Source of the DNA: Terriglobus tenax
GTDB lineage: Bacteria; Acidobacteriota; Terriglobia; Terriglobales; Acidobacteriaceae
Assembly (NCBI RefSeq): GCF_025685395.1
Contig: NZ_JAGSYA010000004.1
Span: 372,001 to 436,000 of the forward strand
Reading direction: 5' to 3'
Length of the DNA stretch: 64,000 nt
The first letter of the stretch is position 1. The number at the start of each line of letters is the position of its first letter. Position numbers and translations under genes: made by a program. Of this stretch, positions 10,029 through 18,520 are shown piece after piece. The notes under the pieces are model-generated. The model saw only the letters and a program-made list of their open reading frames with translations, made no database searches and was not told the origin of the DNA.

Positions 10029-12938
10029 ATGAGCATGTCAGATTCGTCCGCGCAGAAGCCGTTGAAGTCCACCCTGAACCTGCCCCAGACCGCCTTCCCC
10101 ATGAAGGCCGGCCTCCCGCAGAACGAGCCCGTCCGCCTGCAGAAGTGGACCGACCAGGATCTCTACGGCCAGATTCGCACCGCCCGCGCCGGCAAAGAAA
10201 AGTACATCCTCCACGACGGCCCGCCCTACGCCAACGGAGCCATCCACCTGGGTCACGCACTCAACAAGTGCATCAAGGACTTCGTCGTCAAGACCAAGAC
10301 CATGGCCGGCTTTGACGCTCCTTACGTCCCCGGGTGGGATTGCCACGGCCTTCCCATCGAGATCAAGGTCGACGAACAGCTCGGCCGCAAGAAGCTCGAA
10401 ATGGACGCCGTCACCGTCCGCCAGCAGTGCCGCGACTACGCGCAGAAGTACGTCGACCTGCAGCGCTCGCAGTTCCTCCGTATGGGCGTCCTCGGCCGCT
10501 GGAACGATCCCTACCTCACGATGTCCTTCCCCTACGAAGCCCGCATCGTCGAGACCTTCTACGACTTCTTCGAACGCGACTACGTCTACAAAGGCCTCAA
10601 GCCCGTCTACTGGTGCTGGCATGACAAGACCGCCCTCGCCGAAGCCGAAGTCGAGTACGAGCAGCACACCTCGCCCTCCATCTACGTCCGCTACAAGCTG
10701 ACCTCCGACGCCGCTGCCCTCGACGCATCCCTCGCAGGCCGCGACGTCTACACCATCATCTACACCACCACCCCGTGGACTCTTCCCTCGTCCCTCGCCG
10801 TGGCCTTCAATCCTGAGTTCGAGTACGTCGCTCTTGAAAACACCGACGGCGCAGTCTACGTCGTCGCTGCCGAGCTGGCCGAAGCCGTAAAGACCTCCTG
10901 CAACCTGCCCGAGGCCAAAGAGATCGCACGCTTCAAGGGAGTCGTTCTGGAGAACACCACCTTCCAGCACCCCTTCCTCCCCGAGCGCAGCATCCTCGGC
11001 GTCCTCGGCGACTATGTCACCGCCGAGCAGGGCACCGGCGCGGTGCATACAGCCCCAGCGCATGGCCCGGACGACTTCTACACCGGCGCGAAGTATGGTC
11101 TGCCGCAGACCTGCAACGTCGACGACGCCGGTCGCCTGCGCAACGGTCTGCCCGAGTACGACGGCCTGCACATCTTCAAGGCCAACCCCATCATCCTCGA
11201 CATCATCCGCAACAACGGTTCGCTGCTCGCCGAAGGCACCATCCAGCACAGCTACCCGCACTGCTGGCGCTGCCACAAGCCCGTCATCTACCGCGCCACC
11301 GAGCAGTGGTTCATCGGCATGGAAACGCCCGTCAAGGACGAAGCCGGCAACGACACCACCTTCCGCCAGCGTGCTCTAGACGAGATCAAAAAAGTTACCT
11401 GGGACCCCTCATGGGGCGAAGAGCGCATCTCCAACATGATCGCCACCCGCCCCGACTGGTGCATCTCGCGCCAGCGCATCTGGGGCGTGCCCATCGCCGT
11501 CTTCCTCTGCCAGAGCTGCGACGCCCCCATCCACGACAAGTCCCTCAACCAGAAGATCGTCTCCCTCTTCGAGAAGGAAGGCGCCGACGCCTGGTACAAG
11601 TACTCACCGGAAGAGCTTCTGCCCTCCGGTACTGCTTGCTCTAAATGCGGTCACACCGCATTTAGAAAAGAGATGGACATCCTCGATGTCTGGTTCGAGT
11701 CCGGCTCCTCCTGGCACGCCGTCCTCGAGCAGGAACCCGAGCTCCAGTTCCCCGCCGACATGTACACCGAAGGCGGAGACCAGCACCGCGGCTGGTTCCA
11801 CTCCTCGCTTCTGAACGCCGTCGCCATCCGCAACCAGGCTCCGTACAAGTACGTCGCCACCAGCGGCTGGACGCTCGATGAACAGCGCCGCGCTTTCTCG
11901 AAATCCCTCGGCAACGGCGTCGACCCCGTCGCCGTCATGGACCAGCTCGGCGGCGACATCGTCCGCCTCTGGGTCGCCTCCGTTGACTTCCGCGAAGACG
12001 TCATCGCCTCCGTCCCGCTCATGAAGCGCCTCGCCGAAGAGATCTACCGCAAGCTGCGCAACACCTTCCGCATCCTGCTGGCGAACCTTTACGACTTCGA
12101 CCCCGCCACCAACGCAGTCAACGACTTCAACGCCCTCGAACCACTCGACCAGTACATGCTGGCCAAAGCTGCCGAGGTCGTCCGCAAGGTCCGCGCCAGC
12201 TACGACGCCTTCGAGTTCCACCGCGCCTACCACGCCATCAACGAGTTCACGAACTCCGACCTCTCGGCCTTCTACATCGATGTCCTGAAGGACCGCCTCT
12301 ACACCTTCGCCCCCGACGCCCCCGGCCGCCGCAGCGCCCAAACGGCTCTCTGGAAGATCACCGAAGCCCTCGTCCGCCTCGTCGCCCCGGTCCTCTCCTT
12401 CACCGCCGACGAAGTCTGGGAGTACCTCCCCAAACTCGAAGGCCGCGAAAAGAGCGTCCACATCGCCCACTTCCCGAAGCCGGAAGATTTGGCTCCTGTT
12501 AGTGCCATAGCACTCTTGTCAGAGTGGACCCAGCTTTTGGCCGTTCGCAATGAAGTACTACTGTTCTTGGAGCGAGTCCGCCAGATGAAGGCCATTGGCA
12601 AAAGCCTCGATGCTGAAGTCGAACTTTCTGCGCTTCCAATTGCAGACCAAAATCTTTTCAAGAAGTATCTTCCTTCTCTAGCAGAGTTATTCAATGTCTC
12701 TAATGTGTCGTTGGCGATTACGGATGTAACCGATGAAAGTCGGATTGAAGCGCTCCATTTCTTAGGCTGGGAAATCGGTACGCGTAGAGCCACAGGCACC
12801 AAATGCGAACGCTGCTGGCGCTACACCAACGACGTAGCCAGCGACTCCCGTTACCCCACCGTCTGCGCCCGCTGCGCCACCGCGCTCAACGCTGTCGGCT
12901 ACGAGCCCTACGAAAAGACCGAGGAGCAGCCCGCATAA
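10029..12938 (+). CDS. ileS: Isoleucyl-tRNA synthetase
   Basis: A 969-residue class I synthetase charging tRNA-Ile. The HIGH motif is HLGH at residues 73-76. The KMSKS loop reads AFSKS at 622-626, keeping the Ser-Lys-Ser but with Ala-Phe in place of Lys-Met. The editing (CP1) domain lies between them. A C-terminal zinc finger is present (CERCWRY and CARC). Length is normal for the family. Two stretches differ in base use from the rest: 11630-11675, which holds a perfect hairpin, and about 12487-12790, which is clearly richer in A and T. The stop codon overlaps the lspA start by one base (TAATG), so the two are translationally coupled. Confidence 0.97.
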   Translation: MSMSDSSAQKPLKSTLNLPQTAFPMKAGLPQNEPVRLQKWTDQDLYGQIRTARAGKEKYILHDGPPYANGAIHLGHALNKCIKDFVVKTKTMAGFDAPYVPGWDCHGLPIEIKVDEQLGRKKLEMDAVTVRQQCRDYAQKYVDLQRSQFLRMGVLGRWNDPYLTMSFPYEARIVETFYDFFERDYVYKGLKPVYWCWHDKTALAEAEVEYEQHTSPSIYVRYKLTSDAAALDASLAGRDVYTIIYTTTPWTLPSSLAVAFNPEFEYVALENTDGAVYVVAAELAEAVKTSCNLPEAKEIARFKGVVLENTTFQHPFLPERSILGVLGDYVTAEQGTGAVHTAPAHGPDDFYTGAKYGLPQTCNVDDAGRLRNGLPEYDGLHIFKANPIILDIIRNNGSLLAEGTIQHSYPHCWRCHKPVIYRATEQWFIGMETPVKDEAGNDTTFRQRALDEIKKVTWDPSWGEERISNMIATRPDWCISRQRIWGVPIAVFLCQSCDAPIHDKSLNQKIVSLFEKEGADAWYKYSPEELLPSGTACSKCGHTAFRKEMDILDVWFESGSSWHAVLEQEPELQFPADMYTEGGDQHRGWFHSSLLNAVAIRNQAPYKYVATSGWTLDEQRRAFSKSLGNGVDPVAVMDQLGGDIVRLWVASVDFREDVIASVPLMKRLAEEIYRKLRNTFRILLANLYDFDPATNAVNDFNALEPLDQYMLAKAAEVVRKVRASYDAFEFHRAYHAINEFTNSDLSAFYIDVLKDRLYTFAPDAPGRRSAQTALWKITEALVRLVAPVLSFTADEVWEYLPKLEGREKSVHIAHFPKPEDLAPVSAIALLSEWTQLLAVRNEVLLFLERVRQMKAIGKSLDAEVELSALPIADQNLFKKYLPSLAELFNVSNVSLAITDVTDESRIEALHFLGWEIGTRRATGTKCERCWRYTNDVASDSRYPTVCARCATALNAVGYEPYEKTEEQPA
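11640..11666. repeat. Perfect 12-bp inverted repeat inside ileS
   Basis: TCTAAATGCGGT (11640-11651) and ACCGCATTTAGA (11655-11666) are exact reverse complements around a 3-base CAC loop. They lie within codons for a CSKCGH segment and use codons unlike the surrounding gene. Confidence 0.85.
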
Positions 12939-13471
12939 TGGCCACCTCCAGCAATAACACCCGCGATCTCCGCCCCTGGCTCCTCCTGGTGTCAGCGGCG
13001 GTCATCGCCGTTGATCGCCTCACCAAGCTCTGGGTGGAAAAGAACATCACCCTCGGCCCCGGCAAGATCATCATCCCCAACGTCTTCCGCATCAGCCACG
13101 TGCTCAACACCGGCGCGGCCTTCAGCATGTTCGCCGACTCCTCCGGCAACACCGTCAAGATGGCGCTGATCGCCTTCTCCGCCGTGGTTACGCTCATCAT
13201 TCTCGGCATGATCTACCGTGTTGGTCGCCGTCCATCGCTCACCAGCTTCGGCCTCGCCCTCATCCTCGGCGGAGCCATCGGCAACCTCTACGACCGCATC
13301 GTCTACGCCCACGTCGTCGACTTCCTCGCCGTCCGCATCGTCCACTACGACTGGCCTGACTTCAACATCGCCGACTCCGCCATCTGCATCGGCGCGGGCC
13401 TCCTGCTGATCGAGATCTTCCGTCCTCAGTCACCGCTCGACAACCCACCCACCGACGAACCCGTCCTCTAA
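12938..13471 (+). CDS. lspA: Lipoprotein signal peptidase II
   Basis: A 177-residue inner-membrane aspartic protease that removes signal peptides from diacylglyceryl-modified prolipoproteins, the step after Lgt (encoded at 32.6-33.5 kb). Four hydrophobic helices are visible. Both catalytic Asp motifs are present: GNLYDRIVYAHVVDF and FNIADSAI. The conserved NTGAAFSMF loop is also there. The ATG at 12938 overlaps the last base of the ileS stop codon. The ileS-lspA order is common in bacteria. Confidence 0.95.
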   Translation: MATSSNNTRDLRPWLLLVSAAVIAVDRLTKLWVEKNITLGPGKIIIPNVFRISHVLNTGAAFSMFADSSGNTVKMALIAFSAVVTLIILGMIYRVGRRPSLTSFGLALILGGAIGNLYDRIVYAHVVDFLAVRIVHYDWPDFNIADSAICIGAGLLLIEIFRPQSPLDNPPTDEPVL

Positions 13472-13489
13472 ACCAAGCCACCACTCCCG

Positions 13490-13640
13490 TTGCCCCATTC
13501 TTTGGGAATCGGGGTCCCCGGGGCTGGGGGTGAAAGCAAAGGATGGGGTATCGCGCCACGCGCGACCCGTCTTTCTGGGTTGTCATTCCGCAGGCGAAGA
13601 ACACCAACGCCTGCCTCGATGGCCGGCGTCCCCTTGAATT
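13490..13640. repeat. Intergenic repeat copy A (GCCGGCGTCC family)
   Basis: The 314-bp space between lspA and the convergent gene holds no gene. It contains a CTCGATGGCCGGCGTCC segment near 13613-13630 that recurs almost unchanged at about 22921-22938 and, reversed, at 39018-39040. Nearby CCCCATTC/GGGG palindromic text also resembles other intergenic spaces in the window. Confidence 0.6.
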
Positions 13641-13670
13641 ACCCGTGTGCCTTTGCCAAACCAAACAGAA

Positions 13671-13696
13671 AAGGGCTGCCAGACCAGGCAGCCCTT
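13671..13696. terminator. Bidirectional terminator between lspA and the CCA-enzyme gene
   Basis: A perfect 10-bp stem, AAGGGCTGCC (13671-13680) with GGCAGCCCTT (13687-13696). On the minus strand it is followed by TTCTGTTTGG, giving a good U-rich tail for the gene ending at 13786. Confidence 0.8.
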
Positions 13697-13785
13697 TCCA
13701 CGTATCAGTGGCTCCGGCCACTACCGCGGCAGCGGAGTCTACGTTGCCAGAAACCTTACTCCAACCGGCTTCCGGCTGTCATCCC

Positions 13786-15687
13786 CTACCGCTTCTTCTT
13801 CGCAGGAGCAGCTTTCTTCGCAACAGCCTTCTTCACCGGCTTAGCGGCAGGCTTCGCGGCCTTCTTCACCACCACCGGCTTTTTGGCCGGAACAACCTTC
13901 TTCGCCGGAATAGCAGACTTCTTCACCGCAACCGTCTTCTTCGCAGGAACAGCTTTCTTCGCCGGGACCACAACCTTCTTGGCCGGAACCGCCTTCTTCG
14001 CAGGTGCCGGTGCAGACTTCTTCACCGGAGCAGGCGCAGCTTTCTTCGCCTCAACCTTCGCCGGAGCCGGAGATTTCTTCGCAGGCGCAGCCGGAACAGC
14101 TTTCTTCGCCAGAGCGGCTGCGGGTGCGGCCTTCTTCACCACCGGCGCTGGTACAGGCTTTTCCGCCAGCTTCTTGGGCTCAGCTTTCTTTACCGGTGCA
14201 GGCTTCTTTTCCTTCACTGGCTCGGGCTCAATCTCGTCCGCGTCATCCGCGTCGATATCGACGGAGAGAATCTCGTCCTCTGCCTCATCGTCAGGGTCGC
14301 TTACCGCTGCAATCTCATCCAACGGCTCCTCTTCCACCACCTTGGCCTTCTTCCCACGCTTCGATTCCTTCTTGGCAGCGCGCGGGCGGCGCAGGTTCAC
14401 CGGCGGCGGCGGCGCGGGCGGGGAGTAGGGCTCAAGATAAGCCTTCATCTCTTCGGTCGTCGTCAGCTTGCCATCCATCAGTTCGAAGAACAGCTTCTCT
14501 ACCAGTTCGTCGTAGCCCGGAAGCTCCGGCGTAATGCGCATCTCCTGCATCAACGCATACGGAATCTTCAACCGGGCCTGCGGCCACTCCGCCGTAAAGG
14601 CCTTGAACTTGTTCTGCACCGCACTGGACTTCACACCGAAGACCATCTGCAGCACCGTCTCCGGCTTGGCGGCATGCAGCAGCTTCCACGCCGCCGAAGG
14701 TGCCGCATACGTCTTGCTGGTGAACTCGGCCGCAAGAGCCTTGCCCTGCGACTCCATGCTGTCAATCGCCTCGACAAACGCCTGCCGCGGGAAGCTTTGC
14801 TTCAACGCCGTCAGATCCTTGGCCGCCAGCTTGGCCGTCAACAGCGGGAAGCCAACAGCCGAAGCATCCGGGAAGATTCCCTGCAACTGCAGAGTGCCAA
14901 CCTTGTCGCGCAGCTCTTCCAGACCGGCGGCGTTCACCACCTTCGAGCTCCAGGCCGGCATCAGCGCCGTCATCCAGCCATCGTTTTCCAGGTGGCGAAG
15001 AACACGCAGAGCGTCCTCTTCATAGGCAATCTCTTCCAGTTCATAGCCGCGATACCATGCGGGCAGGGTCGAGATGTAGCCCTCTTCCTTGGCCGTCTCA
15101 TAGCGAGTGCGCGTGCGTTCCTCCAGCAGCCAGCCCAGGCGGGAAGAAAGCCGCGAGGCACGGATCAGCCGCGAGGGATCCTCGATAAATCCGTAATTCG
15201 ACACCAGCCGAAGTTCGCGATTCTCGATATCCGCCACACCGTTCAGCGGATCCATCAACAACCCCCACGATCCGTCGTTCAGGCTCAATGCCATGGCGTT
15301 GGCCGTGAAGTCACGGCGACGCAGATCTTCCAGAATGTTCGCGGGCTTATAAACCGGCTTGGCCGGCTTCGGATAGGTCACGCTCAGCGTGCTGCCAATC
15401 TCCACCCGGACAGACCCCGGAAAGTCGAAGAAAAGCGACTGTGTCGGCTCATACTCGCCAGAGAACACGCCACCGGCTTTCTGTATATCTTTCTTCAACT
15501 TAAGGGCATTTCCTTGAACTGCAACATCAAGGTCGCGGACAGATGTTCCGGCGGTAAGGTCGCGTACTGCGCCCCCTACCAGAAACAGCGTCATCCCCCG
15601 CTCTTTGGCTACAGCCCGGATCGCGTCCAGGGCATTCTTCTGATTCGCGGAAAGACGATGTTCGAGGAGGTAGATGTAGTCGGCCAT
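13786..15687 (-). CDS. CCA-adding-type tRNA nucleotidyltransferase fused to a basic histone-H1-like tail
   Basis: A 633-residue protein. The first ~230 residues form a class II nucleotidyltransferase head: LFLVGGAVRD, then DLDVAV with the catalytic Asp pair, RRRDFTANAMA, and the PSRLIRASRL segment that binds the tRNA-processing substrate. A helical neck and body follow to about residue 420. This family adds or repairs the 3' CCA of tRNA or polyadenylates RNA; which of the two cannot be read here. The last ~200 residues are unusual: an acidic stretch (DPDDEAEDEI) and then about 150 residues of Lys/Ala/Pro repeats of the KKAVPAKK type, like bacterial histone-H1-like proteins. The ATG at 15687 (MADYIYLL) is preferred to a TTG at 15744. 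Confidence 0.85.
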   Translation of the reverse strand: MADYIYLLEHRLSANQKNALDAIRAVAKERGMTLFLVGGAVRDLTAGTSVRDLDVAVQGNALKLKKDIQKAGGVFSGEYEPTQSLFFDFPGSVRVEIGSTLSVTYPKPAKPVYKPANILEDLRRRDFTANAMALSLNDGSWGLLMDPLNGVADIENRELRLVSNYGFIEDPSRLIRASRLSSRLGWLLEERTRTRYETAKEEGYISTLPAWYRGYELEEIAYEEDALRVLRHLENDGWMTALMPAWSSKVVNAAGLEELRDKVGTLQLQGIFPDASAVGFPLLTAKLAAKDLTALKQSFPRQAFVEAIDSMESQGKALAAEFTSKTYAAPSAAWKLLHAAKPETVLQMVFGVKSSAVQNKFKAFTAEWPQARLKIPYALMQEMRITPELPGYDELVEKLFFELMDGKLTTTEEMKAYLEPYSPPAPPPPVNLRRPRAAKKESKRGKKAKVVEEEPLDEIAAVSDPDDEAEDEILSVDIDADDADEIEPEPVKEKKPAPVKKAEPKKLAEKPVPAPVVKKAAPAAALAKKAVPAAPAKKSPAPAKVEAKKAAPAPVKKSAPAPAKKAVPAKKVVVPAKKAVPAKKTVAVKKSAIPAKKVVPAKKPVVVKKAAKPAAKPVKKAVAKKAAPAKKKR

Positions 15688-15844
15688 ACGTGGGAGGGTA
15701 ACGCTCCAGGCTTTCGGATTCGTCTCTAACTCATGCCGAATCAACCGCTTAGCATCGGCAAGTAAGGCGACGCAAAAGCCAAATGTAACATATAGGTTCC
15801 GCTTTTGCTACATTCGTACTGCTTTTTATGAACCCAGTGAGACA

Positions 15845-16390
15845 ATGCCATACATGTCTGCCGGGCGAAAAAAAGTGCTGGTCCGCCGCTTTAGCCGTGA
15901 CACCCTCGCTGGCTATCTGCCCTCTTCCGGCTTTGTTCAGCAGGCTGCTCTGGAACTCCTCGACCTCTCCGGGCGGGTGACGCCGGTCCCAATGGCAGAG
16001 GTCAAGATGGTTCTCTACGTCCGCGATTTCAACTTGAATGACCGTGATCCGGAGCGAAATCTCCGTAAGACGTTTCTTGCCAAACCCCGCACCGAGGGCC
16101 TGTTTCTCCGGCTAAAACTGCGCGACGAAGACATTCTGGAGGGGTTGGCGCCACTCGACCTCAGCCTGCTCGATACCGCGGTGGAGGATCAGGGCATCCA
16201 GTTCACTCCCCCGGATGTCCGTTCGAATGTGCAGCGGATCTTCGTTCCGCGCAGCGCGATTGAAAGCATGGATCTTCTGGCGGTCGTGACCACCCCCTCC
16301 AAGAAAAAGCCTGTCGTCCCGGCACCGGAAAAATCTCTGCAGGAACAGCTCTTCGCCTCGGAGCCGCCACCCAACTCTCGCCCCAACTGA
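15845..16390 (+). CDS. Conserved protein of unknown function
   Basis: A 181-residue cytoplasmic protein without signal or membrane segment. The first ~150 residues look globular, with alternating beta-type strands (KVLVRRFSRDTLAGYLP, VKMVLYVRDFNLND, IFVPRSAIESMDLLAVV). The last ~30 residues are Pro-rich and polar. The shape recalls small beta-barrel adaptor domains, but I cannot place it in a named family. It stands alone between a divergent nucleotidyltransferase gene and a convergent permease. Start is ATG; MPYM gives a second possible ATG three codons in. Confidence 0.7.
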   Translation: MPYMSAGRKKVLVRRFSRDTLAGYLPSSGFVQQAALELLDLSGRVTPVPMAEVKMVLYVRDFNLNDRDPERNLRKTFLAKPRTEGLFLRLKLRDEDILEGLAPLDLSLLDTAVEDQGIQFTPPDVRSNVQRIFVPRSAIESMDLLAVVTTPSKKKPVVPAPEKSLQEQLFASEPPPNSRPN

Positions 16391-16398
16391 AAAGAAAA

Positions 16399-16418
16399 GG
16401 GACGACCGAAGCCGTCCC
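16399..16418. terminator. Probable terminator between convergent genes
   Basis: A 6-bp GC-rich stem (GGGACG with CGTCCC) sits between the unknown gene and the permease gene. AAAAGAAAA precedes it on the plus strand, giving a T-rich tail on the minus strand. Confidence 0.55.
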
Positions 16419-16442
16419 CATTCCCGTTTCCAGAACGCAGCG

Positions 16443-18056
16443 TTAGTCGGCTGCGACCTCGTTGGCAATCTTCGCCTGCACCTTGGAGTGATAGCGGGAG
16501 TAGCCGAAGTAAACCACCAGGCCGATGATGAGCCAGACAATCAGGCGGATCCAGTTCGCCAGGCCAAGCTTGTACATCATGTAGCCATTGAACAGCACAC
16601 CCAGTACCGGCACCACCGGGATGGGCCAGACCAGCGGAGCACGGAACGGACGCTCGCGGCTCGGGTCGGTCTTGCGCAGCACCACGACGGCGATGCAGAC
16701 GATCACGAACGCCAGCAGCGTGCCGATATTCACCATCTTGCCGATGTCATCGATCGGCGTAATGGAGCCAACCACGGCGGCAAGCAGACCGGCCAGGATG
16801 GTTCCCTTCCACGGGGTGCGGAACCTCGGATGGATGGCGCCGAAGAACTTCGTCGGCAGCAGACCGTCCTTGGCCATGGCATACAGAACACGCGACTGGC
16901 CAAGCAGCATCACCAGCATGACCGAGGTCAGTCCGGCCAGCGCGCCGACCGTGATGATGTCCGCCGCCCAGCCCAGATTGTGGTCCAGGAAGGCGCGTGC
17001 CACCGGGGCTTCGATGTTAATCTCCGGCCAGTAAATCATGCCCGTCAGCACGGCAGCGACGCCGATGTACAGGATGGTGCAGATCACCAGCGAAAGAATG
17101 ATACCGATCGGCAGGTCACGCTGCGGGTTCTTGGCCTCCTGCGCCGTCGTCGAGACCGCGTCAAAGCCGATGTAGCTGAAGAAGATCAGTCCGGCCGCAA
17201 GTCCGATGCCGCCCGTACCGAAAGGCGCAAAGGTGTGCCAGTCATGTCCCCAGTTGGCCTTGTCGACATACTTCATGCCCAGCAGGATGACGAAAAGCAC
17301 CACCGCGACCTTCATCATCACGATGCCGGAGTTGAACTTGGCTGACTCCGAAATACCGATGACCAGGATCGCCGTAATGATCAGCGCGATAATGAACGCC
17401 GGCAGGTTGAAGCCAATCTCCAGGCCGAAGATCGTCGGCGCACCCAGCAGGGCATGAGCCTGTGAGGTAAGGTCAGCAGGAGCGGCGGCCTTCAGAGCTG
17501 CGAGCGCGGCAGCGAAGGTCTGGGTGCCGGGAATCAGCTCCGGATGCTGCAGGGCAAGCATCTTGCGGGCAACAATATCGGTCGCTGTCCGCAGGCCGGT
17601 CCAATGGTCATAGGCCAGCCACAGCGGCATCTTGATATTAAAGATCGCCAGAAACTCGATAAAGTGATTGGACCAGCCGGAAGAGACCGTACTGGCGCCC
17701 ATGGCGTACTCCAGCGTAAGGTCCCAGCCGATAATCCAGGCGAAGATCTCACCCAGGGTGGCATAGGCATAGGTATAGGCCGAGCCGGCCAGGGGAATCA
17801 TGGCGGCGAACTCGGCATAGCAAAGGCCCGCGAAAACGCAGCCAAGGCCAGACAATACATAGGCCAGCGTCAGTGCTGGCCCCGCGGAGTGTGCGCCAAT
17901 GCCGGCAAGTACAAAAATACCGGCGCCAATGACCGCTCCAATGCCGAGCGCAGTCAGCTGAAACGGTCCGAGCGCTCGGACGAGTGTTTCGGAGCCTTCC
18001 TCATGGGACTCTTCCATGAGGGACTCCATTGATTTGGTGGCGAGTAGTTTAGCCAT
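16443..18056 (-). CDS. APC-family amino-acid permease (cationic amino-acid transporter type)
   Basis: A 537-residue polytopic membrane protein with about 12-14 hydrophobic segments. The first helix carries the APC substrate motif GIGAVIGAGIFVLAG, and the FAGLCYAEFAAMIPLAGSAYTY segment is typical of the CAT/YfnA branch, which takes up amino acids, often cationic ones. The large loop around residues 170-230 holds no recognisable domain. The ATG at 18056 (MAKLLATKS) is chosen; AAGGAG lies 13 bases upstream, a slightly long spacing. The longer upstream frame is polar and unlikely. The specific substrate is not readable. Confidence 0.88.
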   Translation of the reverse strand: MAKLLATKSMESLMEESHEEGSETLVRALGPFQLTALGIGAVIGAGIFVLAGIGAHSAGPALTLAYVLSGLGCVFAGLCYAEFAAMIPLAGSAYTYAYATLGEIFAWIIGWDLTLEYAMGASTVSSGWSNHFIEFLAIFNIKMPLWLAYDHWTGLRTATDIVARKMLALQHPELIPGTQTFAAALAALKAAAPADLTSQAHALLGAPTIFGLEIGFNLPAFIIALIITAILVIGISESAKFNSGIVMMKVAVVLFVILLGMKYVDKANWGHDWHTFAPFGTGGIGLAAGLIFFSYIGFDAVSTTAQEAKNPQRDLPIGIILSLVICTILYIGVAAVLTGMIYWPEINIEAPVARAFLDHNLGWAADIITVGALAGLTSVMLVMLLGQSRVLYAMAKDGLLPTKFFGAIHPRFRTPWKGTILAGLLAAVVGSITPIDDIGKMVNIGTLLAFVIVCIAVVVLRKTDPSRERPFRAPLVWPIPVVPVLGVLFNGYMMYKLGLANWIRLIVWLIIGLVVYFGYSRYHSKVQAKIANEVAAD

Positions 18057-18520
18057 GTAGCGGCGACAGCTCCTTAGTGCTTCTGTATTGCTGGGATGTG
18101 AAGAGAATACCCGATAGCGGGCATTTGGGGGAGAAGACCCGTCCGGGCCCCCCGGCACTGTCTTCCCTGCTTATATTTTAGTGCGATCGCCCGTCTCCTG
18201 CGGCTGGCCACCCCGAACGGCTTGCTGACGCAGCAAACCGCAGCCGATCCCCCATTTGACCTGGCCCCCGAATCCCAGGCCCACTAAGCCATATCGACAG
18301 ACGCTGTTTCCCTAACGCCCTGGAAGTGCTTGCTTGAGAACTAAAGCTCTCAAGCGAATAGGCAGAAGCCTTCAGGCCACTGAAAGAACAAGCCAGACAA
18401 GAGGGCTGCAGCCCTGGGCTTTTTCACGACTGCTTTCGTCAGGGAACGGTTTCAGCCGTGCCAAAAGGTGCATAAAGAACCGTCTTTAGCCCCTGAGGTA
18501 CGCCACGATAGAAACAGCCC
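18057..18520. repeat. Intergenic stretch with REP-like palindromes, no gene seen
   Basis: 464 bp between the permease start and the end of the beta-lactamase gene. The palindrome AGGGCTGCAGCCCT (about 18400-18413) is followed by GGGCTTTTT, which could terminate transcription. The text GTCAGGGAACGGTTTCAGCCGTGCC (in part near 18437-18461) recurs with few changes at about 22865-22890. I find no credible reading frame here. Confidence 0.55.

Noticed and set aside
13786-14400. KKAVPAKK-type repeats as a tandem-repeat or CRISPR-like array
   Set aside because: They are degenerate in-frame codon repeats of a basic protein tail, without constant spacers.
13543-15729. 728-codon frame antisense to the CCA-enzyme gene
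   Set aside because: Its Arg/Leu-rich text is the complement of Lys/Ala/Pro repeats; no motif, and the sense gene has a full nucleotidyltransferase domain.
18183-18190. GCGATCGC octamer in the intergenic stretch
   Set aside because: A single HIP1-like octamer is expected by chance in GC-rich DNA.
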